Shown here: piece after piece, positions 43,525-51,806 of the stretch
Layout of the letters: the number at the start of each line of letters is the position of its first letter
How positions within the stretch are numbered: the stretch's first letter is position 1
Assembly: GCA_033795365.1 (NCBI GenBank)
Contig: JARYGU010000020.1
Span: 1 to 64,000, forward strand
DNA: 64,000 bases
From: JARYGU01 sp033795365
Lineage (GTDB): Bacteria; Pseudomonadota; Alphaproteobacteria; Rhizobiales; Rhizobiaceae
Direction of reading: 5' to 3'
Notes under the pieces: generated by a model
Told to the model about the DNA's origin: nothing
Databases searched by the model: none
What the model saw: the letters and a program-made list of their open reading frames with translations, nothing else
Translations under genes and position numbers: made by a program

Positions 43525-44355
43525 ATGAAGAAACATTTGATTGGCGTTGCTGCAGCTCTTCTGAGCGGCACTTCTGCCTTCGCGGCGGATATCTACGAGC
43601 CACAGGTCATCGACGCGCCGGTGGTCGAACAGGTCGCGGCGGATGCGAGCGGCTGGTATCTGCGCGGTGACGCGGGCTATTCGTTCAACAAGATCCGCGG
43701 TGTGCGTTTCCACCAGGGTTCCAACGACAATTTCACCGATTTCAGCTCCGCCCGGTTGAAGGACGGCTTCACGATCGGCGGCGGTGTCGGCTACCAGATC
43801 AACAACTACCTGCGCACCGACGTGACGCTCGACTATATGACCAAGTCGAAGTTCCGCGGCTCCACGGTCGGCGGCTGCGGCGTCGCGGCGGACTGCGTAT
43901 CGAGCGACCGCTCCTCGATGACGGCGCTGAGCCTGCTCGCCAACGCCTATGTGGACATCGGCACCTACGGCATCGTGACGCCCTATGTCGGCGCGGGTAT
44001 CGGCGGAACCTATGTCAACTGGAAGGGCCTGAACAACACGTCGTGCGAAAACGGCGACCCGACCAACTGCGATCCCGAGTTCACGCATCGCGGCCGCAAG
44101 AGCTGGCGCTTCACCTATGCGCTCATGGCCGGCGCTTCCGTCGATCTCACCTGCAATCTGAAGGCGGATGTCGGCTATCGTTTCCGCCATATCACCAAGG
44201 GCGAGATGTTCGCCTTCGAGGCAGGCAGCGGCCCGGGCTACGACAAGGGCTTCTACAGCCACGAAGGCCGCGTCGGCCTGCGCTATGCCCTCGGCGGATG
44301 CGAGCAGGCCTATGTCCCGCCGGCCGATATCCCGATCCAGCCGGTCTACAAGTAA
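43525..44355 (+). CDS. Outer-membrane beta-barrel protein, Omp25/Omp31-like (1)
   Basis: The 276-residue protein starts with a signal peptide (MKKHLIGVAAALLSGTSAFA, cleaved near 20) and forms a small barrel of the rhizobial/Brucella Omp25/Omp31 type: 'SGWYLRGDAGYSFNKI', 'YVGAGIGGTYVNWKG' and 'RVGLRYALGG', ending near an aromatic/charged terminus. GGGGTGGGCC precedes the ATG. It is related to the next gene ('WRFTYALMAGASVDL'). Confidence 0.87.
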   Translation: MKKHLIGVAAALLSGTSAFAADIYEPQVIDAPVVEQVAADASGWYLRGDAGYSFNKIRGVRFHQGSNDNFTDFSSARLKDGFTIGGGVGYQINNYLRTDVTLDYMTKSKFRGSTVGGCGVAADCVSSDRSSMTALSLLANAYVDIGTYGIVTPYVGAGIGGTYVNWKGLNNTSCENGDPTNCDPEFTHRGRKSWRFTYALMAGASVDLTCNLKADVGYRFRHITKGEMFAFEAGSGPGYDKGFYSHEGRVGLRYALGGCEQAYVPPADIPIQPVYK

Positions 44356-44385
44356 GTTTCGAAAACGCCTAAAGCCAGATCCAAA

Positions 44386-44414
44386 GGCCGTCCGGTTCTC
44401 CCGGGCGGCCTTTT
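44386..44414 (+). terminator. Intrinsic terminator after first barrel gene
   Basis: GGCCGTCCGG and CCGGGCGGCC pair (one wobble) around TTCTC and are followed by TTTT. Confidence 0.75.
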
Positions 44415-44427
44415 CGCATGAGCGGCT

Positions 44428-44461
44428 TAGAGCTGCGCGTTCAATTGAACGCGCAGCTCTA
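44428..44461. repeat. 34-bp perfect palindrome, dispersed element
   Basis: A perfect palindrome centred on AATT, with core GCGCGTTCAATTGAACGCGC and outer arms AGAGCT/AGCTCT. The same 20-base core recurs at 62286-62305 with GCTCTAG-type flanks, so this is a repeated rhizobial intergenic element. Confidence 0.7.
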
Positions 44462-44480
44462 GAGAGGTTAACGAACATGC

Positions 44481-44495
44481 TTAACGGAGGGTTAA
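44481..44495 (+). promoter_or_regulatory. CtrA-type binding site before second barrel gene
   Basis: TTAACGGAGGGTTAA is an exact TTAA-N7-TTAA match, with another GTTAAC at 44467-44472 just upstream. It lies 150 bases before the proposed gene start. Confidence 0.55.
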
Positions 44496-44644
44496 CCCTT
44501 TGCCGGCTAGTCTTGATGCATAACTCCGCTGCAGGCGCTTCGCCGGCCGGAACGGAAACCAAATTCAAAGAGCTGGCCACTGCCTCGGGCACGCGTGCGG
44601 CCGCCCGGCGGCGGAGGCGGACCAGCAAGAAGCCGGAACGAACG

Positions 44645-45466
44645 ATGTCGCGATATGCAGTCCTCAGCGTGACGCTTCTTCTCAGCCTTGCGGTGACTGA
44701 AACCCGCGCTGCGGACGAAGCCGACATTCTCGACGCGCCGGAAATCGACATGAGCCGCGCCGCGCGGGCCGAGCGCAGCTGGTATATCCGCGGCGACATC
44801 GGATATGCGCCCTGGATCGGCGAAGGCAATCCCGACCTCAGGACCTACCAGCCGGGCGGAGCGCCTGCCACCGGCGCAAGCTTCGACAGCGCCCGCTTTT
44901 CCGAACCTTTCTCCTTCGGCGCCGGCGTCGGCTACCAGTTCGGCGACATGTTCCGCGCCGACCTCACGGCCGAATATTTCCGGGGCGACATGACGGGCGG
45001 ATCCGGCGCGTCCTGCGCGGGCGGCGGAGGGACCTGCGGCTTTTCCCACGATGCGGATTACGACGCCTTCGCCATCATGGCCAACGGCTATGTGGACCTC
45101 GGCACATTGGCGGGCTTCACCCCTTATGTCGGCGCCGGCGTCGGCGCGACCTACCTCGACTGGGGCGATGTGGCCGGGCGCTGCCGCCAGGGCGCGGGCG
45201 GATGCGCCGATGAGAACCGCGTCTCGGGCTCCCTGCCGGGCCTTGGCGACTGGCGCTTCACCTATGCGCTGATGGCCGGTGCGTCCTACGACCTCTCCGA
45301 CCGCGTCAAGCTCGATCTCAGCTATCGCTTCTCCGACATCGCCGGCGGCGACATGTTCGGCTACGACACCACCGAACGGGCTCTCGGCGCCTCCGGCGCA
45401 AAGGGCAAGGACGACGGCTTCCAACGCCACGAATTCCGCGTGGGACTACGTGTGAGCCTTTGGTAG
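44645..45466 (+). CDS. Outer-membrane beta-barrel protein, Omp25/Omp31-like (2)
   Basis: A 273-residue paralogue of the preceding barrel protein. It has a signal peptide (MSRYAVLSVTLLLSLAVTE, cleaved after 'TRAA' near 24) and shares 'SWYIRGDIGYAPWIG', 'VGYQFGDMFRADLTAEYF' and 'WRFTYALMAGASYDLS'. ATG 44645 puts the signal peptide at the N-terminus; longer frames run through the palindrome and CtrA-type site and are rejected. Confidence 0.85.
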   Translation: MSRYAVLSVTLLLSLAVTETRAADEADILDAPEIDMSRAARAERSWYIRGDIGYAPWIGEGNPDLRTYQPGGAPATGASFDSARFSEPFSFGAGVGYQFGDMFRADLTAEYFRGDMTGGSGASCAGGGGTCGFSHDADYDAFAIMANGYVDLGTLAGFTPYVGAGVGATYLDWGDVAGRCRQGAGGCADENRVSGSLPGLGDWRFTYALMAGASYDLSDRVKLDLSYRFSDIAGGDMFGYDTTERALGASGAKGKDDGFQRHEFRVGLRVSLW

Positions 45467-45544
45467 GCGCTTTCGGGCTGTCTTCATTTGCGGCGAATTA
45501 TTCTTCGATCGCGACATCTGCCGCTTGACTTCGTCGACGCCCTT

Positions 45545-45608
45545 CAATATCCACGGCGGCGGGACACCCTTCCCCAACGAAGGGCTTTCTATCTGGAAGG
45601 ATAGCCAT
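45545..45608 (+). promoter_or_regulatory. serC RNA motif (leader of serC)
   Basis: Directly before serC lie two small hairpins, CCCTTC-CCCAAC-GAAGGG (45567-45584) and CTATC-TGGAAG-GATAG (45589-45604), the second holding the GGAAGG ribosome binding site. This matches the serC RNA motif known upstream of serC-serA in alphaproteobacteria, a candidate cis-regulator of serine synthesis whose ligand or trigger is not known. Confidence 0.75.
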
Positions 45609-46787
45609 ATGACGAAGCTCGCCAAGCCGGACGTGCGTCCGGCAAATACTCATTTTTCTTCTGGTCCCTGCTCGAAGCGTCCCGGTTGGTCGCTCGACAA
45701 GCTTTCCGATGCCGCGCTCGGTCGTTCGCACCGTGCCAAGGTCGGCAAGACCAAGCTGAAGCAGGCGATCGATCTCACCCGCGACGTTCTGGAAGTGCCT
45801 GCGGATTACCGCATCGGCATCGTTCCTGCCTCCGACACCGGTGCCGTCGAGATGGCGCTCTGGTCGCTGCTCGGACCCCGCGGCGTCGACATGGTCGCCT
45901 GGGAAAGCTTCGGTTCGGGCTGGGTCTCCGACGTCGTGAAGGAGCTGAAGCTCCCGGACACCCGCAAGATCACCGCCGGCTACGGCGAACTCCCCGACCT
46001 TTCCACGATCGATTTCTCGCGTGACGTGGTCTTCACCTGGAACGGCACGACCTCGGGCGTGCGCGTGCCGAACGGCGATTTCATCCCTGCCGACCGCGCA
46101 GGTCTGACGATCTGCGACGCGACCTCGGCGGCCTTCGCGCAGGCGCTCGATTTCGCCAAGCTCGACGTCGTCACCTTCTCCTGGCAGAAGGTGCTGGGCG
46201 GCGAGGGCGGCCACGGCGTCATCATCCTTTCGCCGCGCGCCGTCGAGCGGCTGGAAAGCCACACGCCGGCCTGGCCGATGCCGAAGATCTTCCGCATGAC
46301 AAAAGGCGGCAAGCTGATCGAGGGCATCTTCCAGGGCGAGACGATCAACACGCCTTCCATGCTCTGCGTCGAGGACTATATCGATGCGCTCCTCTGGGCG
46401 AAGGAGATCGGCGGGCTGAAGGCACTGATAGCGCGCGCAGACGCCAATGCCGGGGTCATCTTCGATTTCGTCGAGAAGAACGGCTGGATCGCCAACCTTG
46501 CCAAGGACCCGGCGACGCGTTCCAACACGTCCGTCTGCCTGACGATCGCCGACAAGGACGTTCTGGCGCTCGATGCCGAAGCGCAGGCCGCTTTCGCCAA
46601 GGGGCTCGTCTCGCTCCTCGACAAGGAGGGCGTCGCCTATGACATCGGCGCCTATCGCGATGCGCCCTCCGGCCTTCGCATCTGGGCGGGGGCCACGATC
46701 GATACGGTCGATCTCGAGGCGCTTATGCCCTGGCTCTCCTGGGCTTTCGAGACCCAGAAGGAAGCGCTTTCCAAGGCTGCGGCCTGA
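45609..46787 (+). CDS. serC: Phosphoserine aminotransferase
   Basis: The 392-residue PLP enzyme makes phosphoserine from 3-phosphohydroxypyruvate. It is of the alphaproteobacterial SerC type: 'HFSSGPCSKRPGW', 'SDTGAVEMALWSLLG', and the PLP-lysine region 'VVTFSWQKVLGGEGGHG' near residue 195. The ATG at 45609 follows the serC leader hairpins. serA lies 75 bases downstream in the same operon. Confidence 0.95.
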   Translation: MTKLAKPDVRPANTHFSSGPCSKRPGWSLDKLSDAALGRSHRAKVGKTKLKQAIDLTRDVLEVPADYRIGIVPASDTGAVEMALWSLLGPRGVDMVAWESFGSGWVSDVVKELKLPDTRKITAGYGELPDLSTIDFSRDVVFTWNGTTSGVRVPNGDFIPADRAGLTICDATSAAFAQALDFAKLDVVTFSWQKVLGGEGGHGVIILSPRAVERLESHTPAWPMPKIFRMTKGGKLIEGIFQGETINTPSMLCVEDYIDALLWAKEIGGLKALIARADANAGVIFDFVEKNGWIANLAKDPATRSNTSVCLTIADKDVLALDAEAQAAFAKGLVSLLDKEGVAYDIGAYRDAPSGLRIWAGATIDTVDLEALMPWLSWAFETQKEALSKAAA

Positions 46788-46862
46788 TTTTGCGACCGGC
46801 TTCGGCCTCCGGGCGAAGCCACCCTGTTCCAAACCACCGAACGATTGAAGGAGGCCTTTCGC

Positions 46863-48458
46863 ATGGCACCTCGCGTACTCGTATCCGACGAACTGTCGGA
46901 AACCGCTGTCCAGATTTTCCGCGACCGCGGCGTCGAAGTCGATTTCCAGCCGAAGCTCGGCAAGGACAAGGAAAAGCTGGCGGAGATCATCGGCAACTAT
47001 GATGGCCTTGCCATCCGCTCCGCCACCAAGGCGACGGAAAAGCTGATTGCGGCCGCGACCAACCTCAAGGTCATCGGCCGCGCCGGCATCGGCGTCGACA
47101 ATGTCGATATTCCGGCGGCTTCCCGCCGCGGCATCATCGTGATGAACACGCCGTTCGGCAACTCGATCACCACGGCCGAGCACGCCATCGCGCTGATGTT
47201 CGCCGTCGCCCGCCAGCTTCCCGCCGCCGACGGCTCTACCCAGGCCGGCAAGTGGGAGAAGTCGAAGTTCATGGGCGTCGAGATCACGGGCAAGACGCTC
47301 GGCGTCATCGGCGCCGGCAATATCGGCTCGATCGTCTGCTCGCGGGCGATCGGGCTCAAGATGCATGTGCTCGCCTACGACCCCTTCCTTTCCAAGGAGC
47401 GGGCCGAGGAAATGGGCGTGACCAAGGTGGAGCTGGACGAACTGCTCGCCCAGGCGGACTTCATCACGCTGCATGTGCCGCTGACGGACAAGACCCGCAG
47501 CATCCTGAACGCCGAGGCGATCGCCAAGACGAAGCCGGGCGTGCGCATCATCAACTGCGCCCGCGGCGGCCTTGTCGACGAGGCGGCGCTTGCCGATGCC
47601 ATCAAGTCTGGCCATGTCGCCGGTGCCGGCTTCGACGTCTTCGAGGTCGAGCCCGCCACCGATAGTCCGCTTTTCGGCCTGCCGAACGTCGTCTGCACGC
47701 CGCATCTCGGCGCCTCCACGACGGAAGCGCAGGAGAACGTGGCCCTGCAGGTCGCCGAGCAGATGTCGGACTATCTCGTCAAGGGCGCGGTCTCGAACGC
47801 GATCAACATGCCGTCGATCACCGCGGAGGAAGCGCCTATCCTGAAGCCCTTCATCCGGCTCGCCGACGTGCTCGGCGCCTTTGTCGGCCAGGTGACGGAA
47901 AGCGCGATCAAGGAGATCGAGATCCTCTATGACGGCTCGACCGCCTCGATGAACACGCGGGCGCTGACGAGTGCGGCGCTCGCCGGCCTTATCCGCAGCC
48001 AGGTTGCCGACGTCAACATGGTTTCGGCGCCGATCATGATCAAGGAGAAGGGCATCATCCTCTCCGAGGTCAAGCGCGACAAGTCGGGCGTCTTCGACGG
48101 CTATATCCGCCTGACGGTGACGACGGCGAACCAGACGCGCTCGATCGCCGGCACCGTCTTCTCCGACGGCAAGCCGCGCTTCATCCAGATCAAGGGCATC
48201 AACCTCGATGCGGATGTCGGCAGCCACATGGTCTACCTCACCAATACAGACGTTCCCGGCATGATCGGCTTCATCGGCATGACGCTCGGCGATGCCGGCG
48301 TCAACATCGCCAACTTCCAGCTCGGCCGCGACCAGGCGGGCGGAGACGCGATCGCGCTGCTCTATGTCGACGGCCCGGTATCCGAAGAGGTGCTCGACAG
48401 GCTGCGCGCCAACCCGGCGATCCGCCAGGCCAAGCCGCTCGTCTTCAACGTCGACTGA
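46863..48458 (+). CDS. serA: D-3-phosphoglycerate dehydrogenase
   Basis: The 531-residue long-form SerA catalyses the first step of serine synthesis. The NAD fingerprint 'GVIGAGNIGSIV' is near 145, catalytic Arg/Glu/His lie in 'NCARGGLVDE', 'FDVFEVEP' and 'CTPHLGAST', followed by the intervening domain and a C-terminal ACT domain ('DVPGMIGFIGMTLGDAGVNI', about 460-531) for serine feedback. AAGGAGG precedes ATG 46863. Confidence 0.96.
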   Translation: MAPRVLVSDELSETAVQIFRDRGVEVDFQPKLGKDKEKLAEIIGNYDGLAIRSATKATEKLIAAATNLKVIGRAGIGVDNVDIPAASRRGIIVMNTPFGNSITTAEHAIALMFAVARQLPAADGSTQAGKWEKSKFMGVEITGKTLGVIGAGNIGSIVCSRAIGLKMHVLAYDPFLSKERAEEMGVTKVELDELLAQADFITLHVPLTDKTRSILNAEAIAKTKPGVRIINCARGGLVDEAALADAIKSGHVAGAGFDVFEVEPATDSPLFGLPNVVCTPHLGASTTEAQENVALQVAEQMSDYLVKGAVSNAINMPSITAEEAPILKPFIRLADVLGAFVGQVTESAIKEIEILYDGSTASMNTRALTSAALAGLIRSQVADVNMVSAPIMIKEKGIILSEVKRDKSGVFDGYIRLTVTTANQTRSIAGTVFSDGKPRFIQIKGINLDADVGSHMVYLTNTDVPGMIGFIGMTLGDAGVNIANFQLGRDQAGGDAIALLYVDGPVSEEVLDRLRANPAIRQAKPLVFNVD

Positions 48459-48483
48459 TCTTCAGCCTCCCAAGGCAGAAAAG

Positions 48484-48518
48484 AAAGGCGCGGGTGCAGG
48501 AATGCGGTCCGCGCCTTT
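48484..48518 (+). terminator. Intrinsic terminator after serA
   Basis: AAAGGCGCGG and CCGCGCCTTT form a perfect ten-base stem. A T-rich tail is short, but the symmetrical A/T flanks allow termination from both directions. Confidence 0.65.
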
Positions 48519-48541
48519 CCGCTATCGAGGGGCAAATGCTG

Positions 48542-49252
48542 TCATTCGATGGCGATGTCGGTCATCTGCCATGTTCCTTCGGCATCGATATACTTCAAGT
48601 CGACAAGGTAGCGGGATCTGATCTGCGCGCCGAAACCGTTCTGCGCATCCACATATCCGACGACGCGAAATGCGCAATCTTGCATCGTGCTGACACGCAC
48701 CTGATCGTCGGTGTACCACGGAAACTCGGCGGTTGAAGGCGCCTTCAGATTGCGTTTCACGAACTCCTGCGACATGACGAAGGCCATTGTCTTGTCACTG
48801 CACTTTTTCGCGGCCTCTTCGGCGCGTTCGGCAGCTTCCGATTTCGCCTGTTCCAGCGCCTCCGCCTTCCGCTTGCGTTCGGTTTCCTCACGCTCCTTTT
48901 GCGCAAGGGCTGCGGCTTCCGCAGCGTCTTTCTCGGCCTGGGCTCCGGCGCGGACCTCTTCGGCTTCCCGCAACGCTTTTTCCTCGGCGGACCTCGCAAG
49001 CCGTTCGGCTTTCCGGGCGGCGCGAGCTTCGTCCAGACCCTCGCGCGAGGGCAATCCGTAGTCCCTGTAGACGAACTGGTTGCAAACGATGACGCCAGCA
49101 ATCGACAGGACAAAAAGAACGCCGGCCAGCTTCGCCTGCCTGATGCCGCCGGACCGCCATCTGCGGAAGGGAATTCGCAGCAGCGATATCCCCAGCCAGA
49201 TTGTTGATGCCAGCCATATGAACGCGCTTACAAAGACACCCGTTTCGAACAT
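48542..49252 (-). CDS. Hypothetical membrane protein with coiled coil
   Basis: The 236-residue protein has two N-terminal membrane helices (about 5-25 and 42-62), a strongly charged Ala/Glu/Lys/Arg coiled coil (about 75-150), and a C-terminal globular domain of about 80 residues ('SQEFVKRNLKAPSTAEFPWYT', 'AFRVVGYVDAQNGFGAQIR', ending 'DLKYIDAEGTWQMTDI'). That last domain occurs in several small bacterial proteins of unknown role. The protein is anchored in the inner membrane; function is unknown. Confidence 0.7.
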   Translation of the reverse strand: MFETGVFVSAFIWLASTIWLGISLLRIPFRRWRSGGIRQAKLAGVLFVLSIAGVIVCNQFVYRDYGLPSREGLDEARAARKAERLARSAEEKALREAEEVRAGAQAEKDAAEAAALAQKEREETERKRKAEALEQAKSEAAERAEEAAKKCSDKTMAFVMSQEFVKRNLKAPSTAEFPWYTDDQVRVSTMQDCAFRVVGYVDAQNGFGAQIRSRYLVDLKYIDAEGTWQMTDIAIE

Positions 49253-49345
49253 TGCCCCACCAGAAATATGCGCTCACCCCGACGGGTAACGTACTTCGTC
49301 TTTCAGTACGTGTAAAACGCAGAATACAACCGGGTGGTGGCGGGT

Positions 49346-50236
49346 TCACCGCGCGGGCTTCGGCCGGCCCCATTCGGCGATGGCGATGCCGCCGAGGACG
49401 AGAAGAAGGGCCACCAGATGGAAACGGTGGAACGTCTCGCCGATCAGGACGACGGACAACAGCGTGCCGAAGATCGGGATGGCGTTGATGAAGAGGCCGG
49501 CGCGGTTCGGGCCGATCATCTCCACGCCGCGCACATAAAGGACCTGCGAAGCGAGCGATGGGAAAATTCCGGCATAGAGGACGATCGCCCAGCCCGTGAT
49601 ATCCGGTGCGATCAGGTTGCCGGAGCCGATTTCCCAGAAGAGGAGGGGGATCGCGCTCAAGAGCGCGCCGAAGGCTGGAGCCGCGATGAAGCTCTGCCAA
49701 TGCATGTCGGGCTTCCAGCGCAGCGATACCGTATAGGCGGCGTAGACGAGACAGGCACCGAGCATCAGCGCATCGCCGAAATTGAACTCAAGCTCGAGAA
49801 GGGCGGAAAACTCGCCGTGAGCCGCAGTGATCAGCACGCCGATGAGCGTCACCGTGAAACCGGCGATCTGGGCCGGTGTCGCCTGGATGCGGAAGAGCAG
49901 GAAGTTGAAGACGAAGATCAGCATCGGAATGCCGGCCTGCTCGATCACGACATTGATCGCCGTCGTATATTGAAGCGCCGAATAGAGCAGCACGTTGAAG
50001 GTGGTGAAGCCGACGGCACCGTAGAGCAAGAGCTGGAGCCAATGCTTGCGGATCGCCGCCCAGTCCCGCCGGATCTGCGGGGTCATGAAGGCGAGAATGA
50101 CCGAAAGGGCCACGATCCAGCGCAGCGTCGTCAGCATCATCGGGCTCACATGGCCGACCGCCATCTTGCCGGCGACGGAATTGGCGCCCCAGAAAAGCGC
50201 GGTTACGCACAGATAGAAATAGGCCTTGCTGTTCAC
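49346..50236 (-). CDS. EamA/DMT-family transporter
   Basis: The protein has about ten hydrophobic helices in two repeated halves, typical of drug/metabolite transporters of the EamA type ('YFYLCVTALFWGANSVAGKMA' at the start, 'YAGIFPSLASQVLYVRGVEMIG' and 'NRAGLFINAIPIFGTLLSV' in the second half). I place the start at GTG 50236, which begins directly before the first helix (296 residues); an ATG at 50323 would add a non-homologous leader. Substrate unknown. Confidence 0.85.
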   Translation of the reverse strand: MNSKAYFYLCVTALFWGANSVAGKMAVGHVSPMMLTTLRWIVALSVILAFMTPQIRRDWAAIRKHWLQLLLYGAVGFTTFNVLLYSALQYTTAINVVIEQAGIPMLIFVFNFLLFRIQATPAQIAGFTVTLIGVLITAAHGEFSALLELEFNFGDALMLGACLVYAAYTVSLRWKPDMHWQSFIAAPAFGALLSAIPLLFWEIGSGNLIAPDITGWAIVLYAGIFPSLASQVLYVRGVEMIGPNRAGLFINAIPIFGTLLSVVLIGETFHRFHLVALLLVLGGIAIAEWGRPKPAR

Positions 50237-50433
50237 GATTGCTGGTTCCGAAGGATCGGCGAGGTGGGTGGAGGATTTGCGAAGGCGTCCACATAACGGA
50301 AAAAAGCACGGCATGTCATGCAAAAAGGCCGCAGCGCCGGTGACAACAGGGTCGCTTTCCCAAAAACAACACAGTATAGATGCGCGGGTTTGTGGCAGGC
50401 GTGCGAAAGTGCGCGAGAAACAGGAAAGATGAA

Positions 50434-51738
50434 ATGACGAATGTCGTGGTGATCGGTTCGCAATGGGGTGACGAAGGCAAGGGCAAGATCGTCGACTGGC
50501 TTTCCGAACGTGCCGATATCGTCGTGCGCTTCCAGGGCGGGCACAATGCCGGCCACACGCTGGTGATCGACGGCACGAGCTACAAGCTTTCGCTGCTGCC
50601 TTCGGGCGTCGTGCGCCCCGGCAAGATGGCGGTGATCGGCAACGGCGTCGTCATCGATCCGCATGCGCTGATCGCCGAGATCGACAAGCTCGCCGGGCAG
50701 GGCGTGACGATCACTCCGGACAATCTCCGCATCGCCGACAATGCCACTCTCATCCTGTCGCTGCACCGCGAACTCGACGGCATCCGCGAGGACGCCGCCT
50801 CCAGCTCCAACAATGGCGTGAAGATCGGCACGACGCGCCGCGGCATCGGCCCGGCCTACGAGGACAAGGTCGGCCGCCGCGCGATCCGCGTCATGGACCT
50901 TGCCGATCTCGATACGCTCGAAGGCAAGGTGGAGCGGCTTCTGACGCATCACAATGCGCTGCGGCGCGGCCTCGGCGAGGCGGAGATCAGCTGCGAGGCG
51001 ATCATGGCCGAGCTCACGTCGGTCGCCGAGCGCGTCCTGCCCTTCCGCGATACGGTCTGGCTGATGCTGGACAAGGAGCGCCGCCGCGGTGCGCGCATCC
51101 TCTTCGAAGGCGCACAGGGCTCGCTTCTCGATATCGATCACGGCACCTATCCCTTCGTCACCTCGTCGAACACGGTGGCAGGTCAGGCCGCCGCCGGTTC
51201 CGGCATGGGCCCCGGTTCGCTCGGCTATATCCTCGGCATTACCAAGGCCTATACGACCCGCGTCGGCGAAGGTCCCTTCCCGACCGAGCTCAACGACGAG
51301 ATCGGGCAGTTCCTCGGCGAGCGCGGCCGCGAATTCGGCACGGTAACGGGACGTAAGCGCCGCTGCGGCTGGTTCGACGCCGCACTCGTGCGCCAGTCGG
51401 TGGCGACGAACGGAATCACTGGCATCGCGCTGACGAAGCTCGACGTTCTCGATGGGTTGGACGAGCTGAAGATATGCATCGGCTACAGGCTCGACGGAGT
51501 GGAGATCGACCATCTGCCGGCGAGCCAGGCGCAGCAGGCGCGCGTGGAGCCGGTCTATATAACGCTGGAAGGCTGGAAGGAATCGACGGTCGGCGCCAGA
51601 AGCTGGGCGGATCTTCCTGCACAGGCGATCAAATATGTCCGCCAGGTCGAAGAATTGATCGGCGCTCCGGTCGCCCTTCTTTCGACGAGTCCGGAGCGGG
51701 ACGACACCATACTTGTGACCGACCCGTTTGAGGACTAA
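50434..51738 (+). CDS. purA: Adenylosuccinate synthetase
   Basis: The 434-residue GTP-dependent enzyme joins IMP and aspartate in AMP synthesis. It begins 'NVVVIGSQWGDEGKGKIVDW' with the GDEGKGK loop, has the catalytic 'GGHNAGHT' motif, and 'VTGRKRRCGWFDA' for aspartate binding. ATG 50434 follows CAGGAAAG. It is transcribed alone, followed by a large acidic membrane protein gene. Confidence 0.96.
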   Translation: MTNVVVIGSQWGDEGKGKIVDWLSERADIVVRFQGGHNAGHTLVIDGTSYKLSLLPSGVVRPGKMAVIGNGVVIDPHALIAEIDKLAGQGVTITPDNLRIADNATLILSLHRELDGIREDAASSSNNGVKIGTTRRGIGPAYEDKVGRRAIRVMDLADLDTLEGKVERLLTHHNALRRGLGEAEISCEAIMAELTSVAERVLPFRDTVWLMLDKERRRGARILFEGAQGSLLDIDHGTYPFVTSSNTVAGQAAAGSGMGPGSLGYILGITKAYTTRVGEGPFPTELNDEIGQFLGERGREFGTVTGRKRRCGWFDAALVRQSVATNGITGIALTKLDVLDGLDELKICIGYRLDGVEIDHLPASQAQQARVEPVYITLEGWKESTVGARSWADLPAQAIKYVRQVEELIGAPVALLSTSPERDDTILVTDPFED

Positions 51739-51806
51739 TCTTACGTTGAACAATAGTTCCGGACCGAATTCGAACAATAAAGGCCGGAGATCACGAGAAA
51801 GTTCTG

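Noticed and set aside
44476..44644. N-terminal extension of the second barrel protein from an ATG at 44476
   Set aside because: It would place a long basic leader before a clear signal peptide and overlap the CtrA-type site; the start at 44645 is better.
45498..48227. A 909-codon open frame antisense to serC and serA
   Set aside because: It is a GC-bias shadow across two intact genes and the serC leader; composition is that of a reverse-frame translation.
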